Positions 33,132-40,695 of a stretch of DNA of 40,695 bases are shown piece by piece (the first letter of the stretch is position 1; every line of letters begins with the position of its first letter). The notes under the pieces were generated by a model, which saw nothing but the letters and a program-made list of their open reading frames with translations, ran no database searches and was not told the DNA's origin. The stretch is from Pseudomonadota bacterium (lineage in GTDB: Bacteria; Pseudomonadota; Gammaproteobacteria; Burkholderiales; JAKAFK01), in assembly GCA_021788645.1 (NCBI GenBank), contig JAJYKK010000023.1:1-40695 (forward strand), given 5' to 3'. Position numbers and translations under genes: made by a program.

Positions 33132-34340
33132 ATGAACGCCGCGCGGGCCCACCCTCGCGCCGGACGCCTTGGCGTCCTCGCCGTCTGGCTGTGCCTTCTC
33201 GCGCCGGGGGCGTTGGCCGCCAACGCCCCCCAGCAGCTCCACACGCTGCGGCTGCACATCGAAGCCCTCCAGAAAACCTATCGCCAGACCCAAAGCCGGC
33301 ACGCGCAAGCGATGGATGCGCTGCATCGCTCCGAACAGGCCATTTCCCGCATCACCCAGCACCTGAGGGCGCTCACCCTGCGCACCCAAGCCACACAGGC
33401 CTCGCTCGCCGCGACCGCCCAGGCCGAAGCGCGGCTGCGCACGCGAATCGCACGCAACCAGGCCCTGTTGAGCCGTCTGCTATACCAGGAATATACCCAG
33501 GGTCGACGCGATCCTCTGCTCGACATCCTCAACCAGCGCAACCCCAATCAGGCGGAACGCGAAGCCGTCTACCAGCAGTACCTGGCCCGCGCCTGGGACT
33601 CGACTATCGGCACGCTGTCCCAGGAACTCGCGCGCGCACAGGCCCTTGAGCGCGAGACGCAGGCGCAAAACCGGCAATTGACCCGCCTGGCCGCGACCCA
33701 GGCGGCCGAGCAGGCGCGCCTCGCCCTCGAGGAGCGCACCCGCCGCCGCTCGGCCGCGGCACTGGGCCGCAAACTCGGTTCCGAGCATCAGGAACTCAGC
33801 CACCTCCAGGCCAACGAGAGGCGCCTGACGCAGCTCATCGAACGCCTGCGGACCCTCCAGCGCGAGCGGCGCCTCGCCGCGCGCCGACGCCGGGCGGCTG
33901 GCATCGCCGCCGGCCTTCCCAATCCCGCGCTGGCCGGCCTCCGCTTCGCCCGCCTCAAGGGGCGATTGCATCTGCCGGTGGTCGGGGAACTAACCCACCG
34001 CTTCGGCAGTCCACGGGGGGATGGCGGCACGACATGGCAGGGCCTGTTCATTTCGGCGCCCGCCGGCACCCCCGTCCATGCCATCGCCAGCGGCGAAGTG
34101 GTTTTCGCCAGCCGGTTGCGCGGCTTCGGCAACTTGATCATCATCGACCACGGGTCGGGCTATATGAGTCTATACGCCGATAACGAGTCGCTTTATAAGC
34201 GCACGGGCGAGCGCGTGCGCCCCGGCGACACCATCGCCGCGGTGGGAAACAGCGGCGGCATTCCCGAAACCGGGTTATACTTCGAGCTTCGTTATGAGAG
34301 CAAACCCTTTGATCCGCTGCGTTGGATGGTCCGCAAATGA
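33132..34340 (+). CDS. envC: Murein hydrolase activator EnvC (degenerate LytM/M23 domain)
   Basis: A 402-residue periplasmic protein: signal peptide (LGVLAVWLCLLAPGALA), a long coiled coil (about 35-265, Gln/Arg/Ala-rich), and a C-terminal M23-like domain (about 280-400). That domain keeps the fold landmarks (GLFISAPAGTPVHAIASGEVVFA, IIIDHGSGYMSLYADN, GLYFELRYESKPFDPLRWM), but the first zinc-binding H-x3-D of active M23 peptidases is not evident, as in EnvC, which activates amidases AmiA/AmiB at the division site. It follows gpmI by four bases. Confidence 0.93.
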   Translation: MNAARAHPRAGRLGVLAVWLCLLAPGALAANAPQQLHTLRLHIEALQKTYRQTQSRHAQAMDALHRSEQAISRITQHLRALTLRTQATQASLAATAQAEARLRTRIARNQALLSRLLYQEYTQGRRDPLLDILNQRNPNQAEREAVYQQYLARAWDSTIGTLSQELARAQALERETQAQNRQLTRLAATQAAEQARLALEERTRRRSAAALGRKLGSEHQELSHLQANERRLTQLIERLRTLQRERRLAARRRRAAGIAAGLPNPALAGLRFARLKGRLHLPVVGELTHRFGSPRGDGGTTWQGLFISAPAGTPVHAIASGEVVFASRLRGFGNLIIIDHGSGYMSLYADNESLYKRTGERVRPGDTIAAVGNSGGIPETGLYFELRYESKPFDPLRWMVRK

Positions 34341-34450
34341 GGCGTGAGATCCGCCCCCGCCGACCCCAAATGGGCCTGCCCGGGTCCCTTCAGCCCCTCT
34401 CGCGCGATGCCCACCCGCGCATCCGCTTCGACTTCAAGGAGACAGTGACA

Positions 34451-35857
34451 ATGCGCGTCAAGTTTCAAGGATTCGGCCGGCTGGCGACGGTCGCGGCGCT
34501 CGGCCTAATGCTGAGCCTCAGCGGGGCCGCCGTGGCCGATCAGGCACCTACCGCCCCCTTGCCGATCGATGAGCTGCGCGCCTTCACTGAAGTCTTCGCC
34601 CGGATCAAGGCGGACTATGTCAAACCGGTCAGCGACCAGAAATTGCTCGACAATGCCATCAGGGGCATGGTCGCCGGGCTGGATCCCCATTCGGAATACC
34701 TGAACGCGGACGCATACAAGGATCTTCAGATCGACACCCAGGGCGAATTCGGCGGCCTGGGCATCGAAGTCACCATGGAGAACGGGTTCCTCAAGGTGAT
34801 CTCCCCGATCGACGGGACCCCGGCCGCCCATGCCGGCATCAAGCCGGGCGATATCATCGTCCGGCTCGATGACGCGCCGGTCAGCGGCATGACGCTCAAC
34901 GGCGCGGTCAAGCGCATGCGCGGCAAGCCCGGCACCCCGATCACCCTGACCATTCTGCGCAAAGGCGCCGCGAAGCCGCTGATCATCACGCTCGACCGGG
35001 CCATCATCCAGGTCAAGAGCGTCAAGTACCGGATGCTCCAGCCGGGCTACGGCTACGTCCGTATCATCCAGTTCCAGGAACGCACCGGCCAGGAGCTGGC
35101 GCACGCCCTCGAGTCGCTCTACCGCACCAACAAGGCGCCCCTGAAGGGACTCGTGCTGGATCTGCGCAACGATCCGGGAGGCCTGCTCAACAGCGCGGTG
35201 GCCGTTTCCACCGCATTCCTCAAACCCAACGCGCTCGTGGTCTATACCGACGGCCGCACCCCCGACGCCAAGATGCGCTTCCTGGCCAACCCCAGCAACT
35301 TCGCCGACGGCGACGACGCCAGCTACCTCAAGGCCCTGCCGCCGCAGGTCAAAACAGTGCCGATGGTGGTTCTCATCAACGGCGGCACCGCCTCGGCGTC
35401 CGAAATCGTCTCCGGCGCGCTGCAAGACCATCGGCGTGCGCTGATCATGGGCACCCAAAGCTTCGGCAAGGGGTCCGTCCAGACCATCCTGCCGCTCGGC
35501 GACAACACGGCGCTGCGCCTGACCACCGCGCTGTACTATACGCCCAACGGTCGGTCCATTCAGGCCGAGGGGATCACGCCCAACATCGTCGTGCCGGAAG
35601 CAAAGGTGACCCCGCTCAACGGCAACGAGTCGCTGGTGCTGCGCGAGTCCGACCTCGCACACCACTTCGCGCACCGGTTCGCCAACCGCGAGCTCAAGCA
35701 GGCCCCGGCGCCAGCCCCCTCGCCGGAAGCCGCCCCGGCGCCGACGACCCAGGCGGCCCTGCCACCCGCCGATGACGTGGCAAAGAACGATTACCAGCTC
35801 GCCCAGGCGCTCACCGTTCTCGAGGGCATCCAGGCGTTCGAGCACACGGGCCATTAA
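34451..35857 (+). CDS. S41-family C-terminal-processing protease
   Basis: A 468-residue exported protease with a signal peptide (LATVAALGLMLSLSGAAVA), an N-terminal helical region, a PDZ domain (about 95-180, GGLGIEVTMENGFLKVIS and GDIIVRLDDAPVSGM) and the S41 core. The catalytic Ser lies in GGTASASEIVSGAL (311-324) and the Lys in SFGKGSVQT (K340); LDLRNDPGGLLNSAV is also standard. The tail after about 420 is Pro/Ala-rich. ATG 34451 is supported by AAGGAG nine bases upstream; the frame is open upstream to 34322. It would cleave periplasmic proteins at their C-termini and is the usual partner downstream of envC. Confidence 0.94.
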   Translation: MRVKFQGFGRLATVAALGLMLSLSGAAVADQAPTAPLPIDELRAFTEVFARIKADYVKPVSDQKLLDNAIRGMVAGLDPHSEYLNADAYKDLQIDTQGEFGGLGIEVTMENGFLKVISPIDGTPAAHAGIKPGDIIVRLDDAPVSGMTLNGAVKRMRGKPGTPITLTILRKGAAKPLIITLDRAIIQVKSVKYRMLQPGYGYVRIIQFQERTGQELAHALESLYRTNKAPLKGLVLDLRNDPGGLLNSAVAVSTAFLKPNALVVYTDGRTPDAKMRFLANPSNFADGDDASYLKALPPQVKTVPMVVLINGGTASASEIVSGALQDHRRALIMGTQSFGKGSVQTILPLGDNTALRLTTALYYTPNGRSIQAEGITPNIVVPEAKVTPLNGNESLVLRESDLAHHFAHRFANRELKQAPAPAPSPEAAPAPTTQAALPPADDVAKNDYQLAQALTVLEGIQAFEHTGH

Positions 35858-35952
35858 GGCCCCCCGGGGCGGCTGCGCGAGGGCCTGCGTTATACTGCTA
35901 AAGGAGGTGGCCCGGGCCTTCGCGTCCGGGGCCATGCTTCGGGGAGACGCAC

Positions 35953-36351
35953 ATGTCGGCAGCCGACTTGAACAAAGTGCGCGAGATTTGCTTTAGCGCC
36001 GTGCCCAAAGACCAGGCCGCCCGCGCCGCACAGGTGCTCCAGGGCCTGGCCGCACTTTCCGTGCACCGCCCCCCGGATCGCCCCTGCTGCCTCATCGTCG
36101 CCTACGACCTCAGGACGTACACCTTGTCCGGCCTGGAAGAGGCCCTGGCGGGACTCGGATTCCACCTCGACAATGCCCTGCTGCACAAGCTCAAGCGGGC
36201 GCTCGTCTACTACTGCGAAGGCATTCAGCGCGAGAACCTGGACCTGCCCGGCCGCGACGAGCAGACCCGGCAGATCTTCGTCCAGGCCTATGACCACCAC
36301 CCCCACGGCGACCATGACGACACGCCCCTGGAATGGCGTGAATATCACTGA
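35953..36351 (+). CDS. Small cytoplasmic protein with His/Asp-rich C-terminus
   Basis: A 132-residue soluble protein without signal peptide. The N-terminal part is helical (LNKVREICFSAVPKDQAARA), the middle (PCCLIVAYDLRTYTLSGLEE) looks like a strand-helix unit, and the end carries DHHPHGDHDDTPLEW, which could bind metal. The ribosome-binding sequence GGGGAGA (35941-35946) supports ATG 35953; TATACT at 35891 may be its -10 box, so it seems to be transcribed separately from the protease gene. I do not recognise a family. Confidence 0.75.
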   Translation: MSAADLNKVREICFSAVPKDQAARAAQVLQGLAALSVHRPPDRPCCLIVAYDLRTYTLSGLEEALAGLGFHLDNALLHKLKRALVYYCEGIQRENLDLPGRDEQTRQIFVQAYDHHPHGDHDDTPLEWREYH

Positions 36352-36368
36352 CCAAGTATGAGCGCAAG

Positions 36369-36389
36369 CCCCTGGCTTCAGACATGGGG
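36369..36389 (+). repeat. Left-end hairpin of the tnpB element
   Basis: A 21-nt imperfect hairpin with a CCCC/GGGG stem. It matches the right-end hairpin except at two positions. Confidence 0.65.
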
Positions 36390-36396
36390 TGAGCGA

Positions 36397-36468
36397 ATGG
36401 CTTTGGTTGATATACGGATACCGCTGGAAGTGATTAAACAGCACATCGAACAACAGAAACAGGTCTAA
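36397..36468 (+). CDS. Possible 23-residue peptide overlapping the tnpB start
   Basis: The frame MALVDIRIPLEVIKQHIEQQ (first 20 residues) ends at TAA 36466-36468, whose last A is the first base of the tnpB ATG (TAATG), a typical coupled junction. A GGGGTGAG sequence precedes ATG 36397; an in-frame ATG at 36358 would give 36 residues reading through the left-end hairpin. It may be a leader that couples tnpB translation, or the relic of a longer gene. Confidence 0.35.
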   Translation: MALVDIRIPLEVIKQHIEQQKQV

Positions 36469-37793
36469 TGCCTAACGCGCAATCGCCATCCTTCATCCTT
36501 GAACTGCCGCTGGTGGTGCAACCGACGGCGGATCGGATCATGCTGGGCCGGTTCGAGGCCGGACGGCGGCTCTATAACGCCGTGCTCGATGAGGCGTTGA
36601 AACGGCTTGATCTCATGCGTCAATCAAAAGCATGGCAGGCGGCCCGTGGCATTTGCAAGGGCAAGGCGCGCAATCAGGCATTCACGGACTGCAACACCTG
36701 CTTCGGCTTCAGCGAGTACGCCCTGCACTCGGTCGCTACGACGCACAAGAACGCTGCCGGGTTTGCCCATCGTCTCGGCGCCCACGAAACCCAGAAGATC
36801 GGAACACGCGTCTGGAAAGCCGTCTCCGAGTACGTCTTTGGCGCTCGCGGCCGGCCGCGCTTCAAAGGCCGGAACCGCCCATTGCATTCGCTCGAAGGCA
36901 AGAACAATGTGGCCAACATCCGCTGGAATGCCGATACCGGCTGCGTCACCTGGGGCACGCTCGCGTTGCCGGTCAAGCTGCCGACGCGGGATCAGGATCC
37001 CTATGTCCATGCTGCGCTGAAATCCGAGACGAAGTATTGCCGCATTGTCTGGCGCATGGAGAACGGTCGGCAACGCGGGCTTGTGCAACTCGTGCAGGAC
37101 GGCATCGCCAAGAAGGGCCGTCACACAGGGATCAGGTCGAAGCACTACCTCGACCTTCAGCGCCAGATCGCCGAAGTCGAGCGCCAGTTGGCGGCCACCC
37201 GCAAGAAGGAACACGGCGCGCTCGCCAACAAGATTTTCGGGCTGGGCAATCTGATCCAGACCGAAGCACTGTCCTATAAGGCGTTCCAGAAGAACTACGG
37301 CCGGAGCGTCAAGGTTCGTGCGCCGGGGATGTTCATCGAACTGCTAACCCGCAAGGCTGAGAGCGCCGGCGGGAAGCTCGTGGAATTGAACACCCGACGC
37401 CTGCGTATGAGCCCGTACGACCATGTGTCTGGTACCTACGCCAAGAAGCCGCTGTCGCAGCGTTGGCACCGCATCGGTGGGGACGACGTCATCGTGCAGC
37501 GGGATTGCTATAGCGCCTTCCTGGCGAAGCACGCCACGGAAGACGGGCACAGTTCGTCCCGGCTCGAAGAGGGCTGGGCGGTTGCGGAACCGCTACTAGA
37601 ACGCGCGGGAGCGTGCCGGCATCATGAATCGGCAAGCGGATTGCCCAAGGGCAACCCCACGGGGGCTATGCCGTCAGAGTCGATCGCGCGTAAGAAAAGG
37701 TTGGTGCGAGGCCTCCACCGGGATGCTGTAGGGATAAACCCCGAGAGCCCGGATGCCCCTCGCATGCCTGCCTTTAGAACCCCCTGGCTTTAG
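36468..37793 (+). CDS. TnpB-like protein lacking RuvC-I and the zinc finger (nuclease-dead)
   Basis: A 441-residue relative of TnpB, the RNA-guided nuclease of IS605/IS1341 elements. N-terminal and WED-like parts (1-215) are recognisable (FEAGRRLYNAVLDEALKRL, ARGRPRFKGRNRPLHSL). The RuvC core is incomplete: after QLVQDGIAKKGR (about 218) the chain jumps to GIRSKHYLDLQRQIAEVERQ, so the segment that carries the first catalytic Asp (G-x-D-x-G) is missing. Glu266 (TEALSYKAFQK) and Asp346 (QRDCYSAF) remain. The zinc finger normally reads CxCG...CxCG; here 314-340 is RMSPYDHVSGTYAKKPLSQR and onward, with no Cys. Cleavage should be impossible, yet the frame is intact. It could be decaying, or a TnpB-derived RNA-guided binder similar in kind to TldR repressors. 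Confidence 0.85.
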   Translation: MPNAQSPSFILELPLVVQPTADRIMLGRFEAGRRLYNAVLDEALKRLDLMRQSKAWQAARGICKGKARNQAFTDCNTCFGFSEYALHSVATTHKNAAGFAHRLGAHETQKIGTRVWKAVSEYVFGARGRPRFKGRNRPLHSLEGKNNVANIRWNADTGCVTWGTLALPVKLPTRDQDPYVHAALKSETKYCRIVWRMENGRQRGLVQLVQDGIAKKGRHTGIRSKHYLDLQRQIAEVERQLAATRKKEHGALANKIFGLGNLIQTEALSYKAFQKNYGRSVKVRAPGMFIELLTRKAESAGGKLVELNTRRLRMSPYDHVSGTYAKKPLSQRWHRIGGDDVIVQRDCYSAFLAKHATEDGHSSSRLEEGWAVAEPLLERAGACRHHESASGLPKGNPTGAMPSESIARKKRLVRGLHRDAVGINPESPDAPRMPAFRTPWL

Positions 37794-37801
37794 CCATGGG
37801 G
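37781..37801 (+). repeat. Right-end hairpin of the tnpB element
   Basis: A 21-nt hairpin with stem CCCC..GGCT/AGCC..GGGG. It contains the tnpB stop codon TAG (37791-37793) and the ATG (37796-37798) that opens the ThiF-like frame. Confidence 0.7.
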
Positions 37802-38590
37802 AGGTTCAGGGAACGGGCCGGACACTTGGACAAGGATCAGCGCCTTCGGTACAGCCGGCACATTCTTCTGCCGAACATCGGGCTGGAAGGACAGGAACGC
37901 CTGGCGAACGCCCACGCGCTCATCGTCGGCGCCGGCGGACTGGGCTCTCCGGTCGCCTTGTATCTTGCGGCGAGCGGGGTCGGACACCTTACGGTATGCG
38001 ACGGCGATACGGTCGAGGTCTCCAACCTCCAGCGCCAAATCCTTCATGGGGAGGCGGCCCTGGGCCGCAACAAGGCGGCATCCGCGAAAGAGTCCCTGGC
38101 GCGCCTCAACGCGTCGGTCGAGGTCACGGCGGTCCCGCGCGCCGTTGGAAAGCCAGAGCTGCGGGGGCTGTGCGCGCAAGCCGACGTGGTCGTCGACTGC
38201 TCGGACAACTTCGCCACCCGCCATGCGGTCAACGACGCCTGCGTGGCGGCCCGCCGGCCACTCGTCTCAGGCGCGGCCATCGGCTTCGATGGCCAGGTGG
38301 CGGTGTTCGACCTGCGCGCACCGGAAAGTCCGTGTTACCACTGTCTCTTCCCTGATACGGGCCTTGCGGACGAAGTGCGCTGCGCCGACAACGGCATCTT
38401 CTCCCCCCTGGTCGGCATCATCGGCAGCATCCAGGCGGCCGAGGCGGTGGCGCTGCTTGCCGGCATCGTGCCAGGGCTTACCGGACACCTCCTCCTCGTC
38501 GAGGCCCTCACGATGAACTGCCGGCGCATCGCGCTCACCAAGGATACCGCTTGTCCGGTGTGCCGCCTTGCCTGTAACGCACCCGCCTAG
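37796..38590 (+). CDS. HesA/MoeB/ThiF-family E1-like adenylyltransferase
   Basis: A 264-residue enzyme of the E1-like superfamily that adenylates the C-terminal Gly-Gly of a ubiquitin-like sulfur carrier (MoaD or ThiS). Landmarks: RYSRHILLPNIG, ATP loop GAGGLGSPVALYLA (about 46-59), NLQRQILH, the Asp in VVDCSDNFATRHAVND, and zinc ligands CYHC and CPVC. The only ATG is inside the right-end hairpin of the upstream tnpB element and adds MGRFRERAGH, absent from relatives; TTG 37826 (Leu11) may be the original or actual start. Which carrier it serves (molybdopterin or thiazole) cannot be told. It converges on the nucleotidase with overlapping CTAG stops. Confidence 0.9.
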   Translation: MGRFRERAGHLDKDQRLRYSRHILLPNIGLEGQERLANAHALIVGAGGLGSPVALYLAASGVGHLTVCDGDTVEVSNLQRQILHGEAALGRNKAASAKESLARLNASVEVTAVPRAVGKPELRGLCAQADVVVDCSDNFATRHAVNDACVAARRPLVSGAAIGFDGQVAVFDLRAPESPCYHCLFPDTGLADEVRCADNGIFSPLVGIIGSIQAAEAVALLAGIVPGLTGHLLLVEALTMNCRRIALTKDTACPVCRLACNAPA

Positions 38591-39234
38591 AGCCGCGCCA
38601 CCGCGCGGGGAAGGGCGAGAACCGAGGGAAGCCCGACATCGACGTAGGCGGGATGCCGCAGCGCGGAAGGCGGCCGCACCCAAACCGTCGACATTCCCAG
38701 CGCCTTCGCCGTTTTGAGATTCTCCAGCGAATCTTCCACCATGACGCACCGGGAAGGCCGCACGCGCTCGCGCGCAAAGAGACGGTAGAAGCCATAACGG
38801 GCAGGCTTCGGGTGAAATCGCGTGTGCTCCACGGTGAGCACCGCATCGAACAGCGCCCGAATGCCCAGCGCGTCGAGCACCGCCGCGCAGTAGTGCTGCG
38901 GCGAATTGGAGAAAATGATCTTGCGGCCCGGCAGCCGCCAGAGCGCCTCGCGCAGCCCTCGCTCGGCCGTCACCAAGGTCTCCAGGGCCGGGAACTGGTG
39001 GGTATGCCACAAGAAATGATGGGGGTCGACGGCATGGTGCTTCATGAGTCCCGTCAGGGTCGTGCCGTAGCGATGCCAATACCGGACCCGCAAGGCATCC
39101 GCGGCCTCGCGATCGAGACCCAGGTAACGCTCGAGGTACGCCGTCATGGCACCGCTGATGTGCGGAAAGATGTACCGATTCGCATCATGCAGCGTGTTGT
39201 CCAGATCGAAGACCCAGGTGAGCGAAGCCTTCAT
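38587..39234 (-). CDS. HAD-family pyrimidine 5'-nucleotidase
   Basis: A 215-residue HAD hydrolase of the pyrimidine 5'-nucleotidase group. Motif I is FDLDNTLHDA (nucleophile D10, D12), motif II IIFSNS, the motif III lysine is in RFHPKPA, and motif IV is VMVEDSLENLKTAKALGM. Sequence such as RYWHRYGTTLTGLM is typical of the group. It would dephosphorylate nucleotides in the cytosol. It lies downstream of argB and a small gene, a pairing common in gammaproteobacteria. Confidence 0.92.
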   Translation of the reverse strand: MKASLTWVFDLDNTLHDANRYIFPHISGAMTAYLERYLGLDREAADALRVRYWHRYGTTLTGLMKHHAVDPHHFLWHTHQFPALETLVTAERGLREALWRLPGRKIIFSNSPQHYCAAVLDALGIRALFDAVLTVEHTRFHPKPARYGFYRLFARERVRPSRCVMVEDSLENLKTAKALGMSTVWVRPPSALRHPAYVDVGLPSVLALPRAVARL

Positions 39235-39250
39235 GCCGCAGGTCCGCGCC

Positions 39251-39501
39251 TCAGAGGATCTCGAGGCGGGTCACCGCGCCCGCGCCGTTCAGCTCGGCCC
39301 GCACGAGCCCGAAGCATGCCTTGCGGCCGGCCACGCACCCCGCCCCCTCCATGACCACCTCCTCGAATTGCACGGCGGCCCGAACCCAGCCGCCGCCTTG
39401 CGCGAGCACCTTGATGCGCAAGGTCGCGTTGTCGATCCAGCCGTTTTGCGAGGTGAGCCGGGCAAGTTCCGGACACGCCGCCAAATAGGTCTCGAGTCCC
39501 A

Positions 39502-39502
<1 letters not shown>
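39251..39502 (-). CDS. Small protein of unknown function between argB and nucleotidase
   Basis: An 83-residue product, soluble, with strand-helix alternation (ATLRIKVLAQGGGWVRAAVQF, ACFGLVRAELNGAGAVTRLEI). Its ATG at 39502 overlaps the argB stop (ATGA), so it is translationally coupled to argB; GTG 39505 is an alternative start. Sixteen bases separate it from the nucleotidase start. I do not recognise the family. Confidence 0.7.

Positions 39503-40695
<1,193 letters not shown>

Larger units (their letters stand above)
36361..37808 (+). mobile_element. IS1341-type (tnpB-only) element with hairpin ends
   Basis: Near-identical 21-nt hairpin sequences lie at the two ends in direct orientation: 36369-36389 on the left and 37781-37801 on the right, 19 of 21 positions alike, each able to form a CCCC...GGGG stem. 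Between them is one large TnpB-like gene and no TnpA, which defines the IS1341 type, mobilised only in trans. The exact boundaries are not known; I place them near the hairpins. The right end falls at the very start of the ThiF-like gene. The 3' part plus right end is where an omega-RNA would be expected. Confidence 0.75.

Noticed and set aside
36361-37808. Active IS605 element
   Set aside because: No TnpA transposase gene, and TnpB lacks its nuclease core; at most it could be moved in trans.

Overview
The window is about 40.7 kb of high-GC DNA from what looks like a gammaproteobacterium. The evidence is the bioB-bioF-bioH-bioC-bioD order, the rhodanese-grxC-trxC-secB-gpsA cluster and the gpmI-envC-ctp cluster. 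An acidophilic or sulfur-oxidising relative of Acidiferrobacter would fit, but nothing here proves genus or lifestyle.

Layout. At the left edge is a possible Pro/Ala-rich gene end, then a large minus-strand globin-GGDEF-EAL-CZB-like c-di-GMP enzyme (178-2856). About 1.4 kb with no convincing gene follows. From 4258 to 15150 lies an accessory region on the plus strand, visibly richer in A/T than its flanks. Nearly every product carries a signal peptide, lipobox or membrane segments: a 31-residue exported peptide, a small membrane protein, a frameshifted ankyrin gene, an intact ankyrin protein, a coiled-coil protein, an exported alpha/beta-hydrolase-like protein with a full Ser-Asp-His set, an ankyrin lipoprotein, several small secreted proteins, an eight-repeat periplasmic ankyrin protein, and two paralogues of an unrecognised family. 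A MESH1-like (p)ppGpp-hydrolase-type gene and a set of three 23-nt direct repeats sit towards its end. Most genes from 4258 to 11508 are separated by 0-50 nt and read as one operon.

From 15370 on the content is mainly core: an AraC-type regulator, the biotin operon with a near-consensus promoter and a BirA-like palindrome, trmL, and the gpsA/secB/trxC/grxC/rhodanese cluster. A 6.8-kb efflux module (DUF2892 protein, RND pump, membrane-fusion lipoprotein, TolC-like outer-membrane factor and an ArsR repressor with the two-cysteine pattern of BigR/SqrR persulfide sensors) lies between the rhodanese gene and gpmI, which are close neighbours in many gammaproteobacteria. Next come gpmI, envC, a ctp-type S41 protease and a small conserved-looking protein.

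At 36.36-37.81 kb an IS1341-type (tnpB-only) element has inserted. Its TnpB keeps an open frame but lacks the RuvC-I segment and all zinc-finger cysteines, so it should be nuclease-dead. Its right-end hairpin contains both the tnpB stop codon and the only ATG of the downstream E1-like (ThiF/MoeB) gene. The window closes with a HAD nucleotidase, a small unknown protein, argB and a probable transposase C-terminus at the right edge.

The most unusual parts are the exported ankyrin/hydrolase region, the nuclease-dead TnpB with its junction to the ThiF-like gene, the BigR-like repressor placed over an RND pump, and the four-part c-di-GMP protein.
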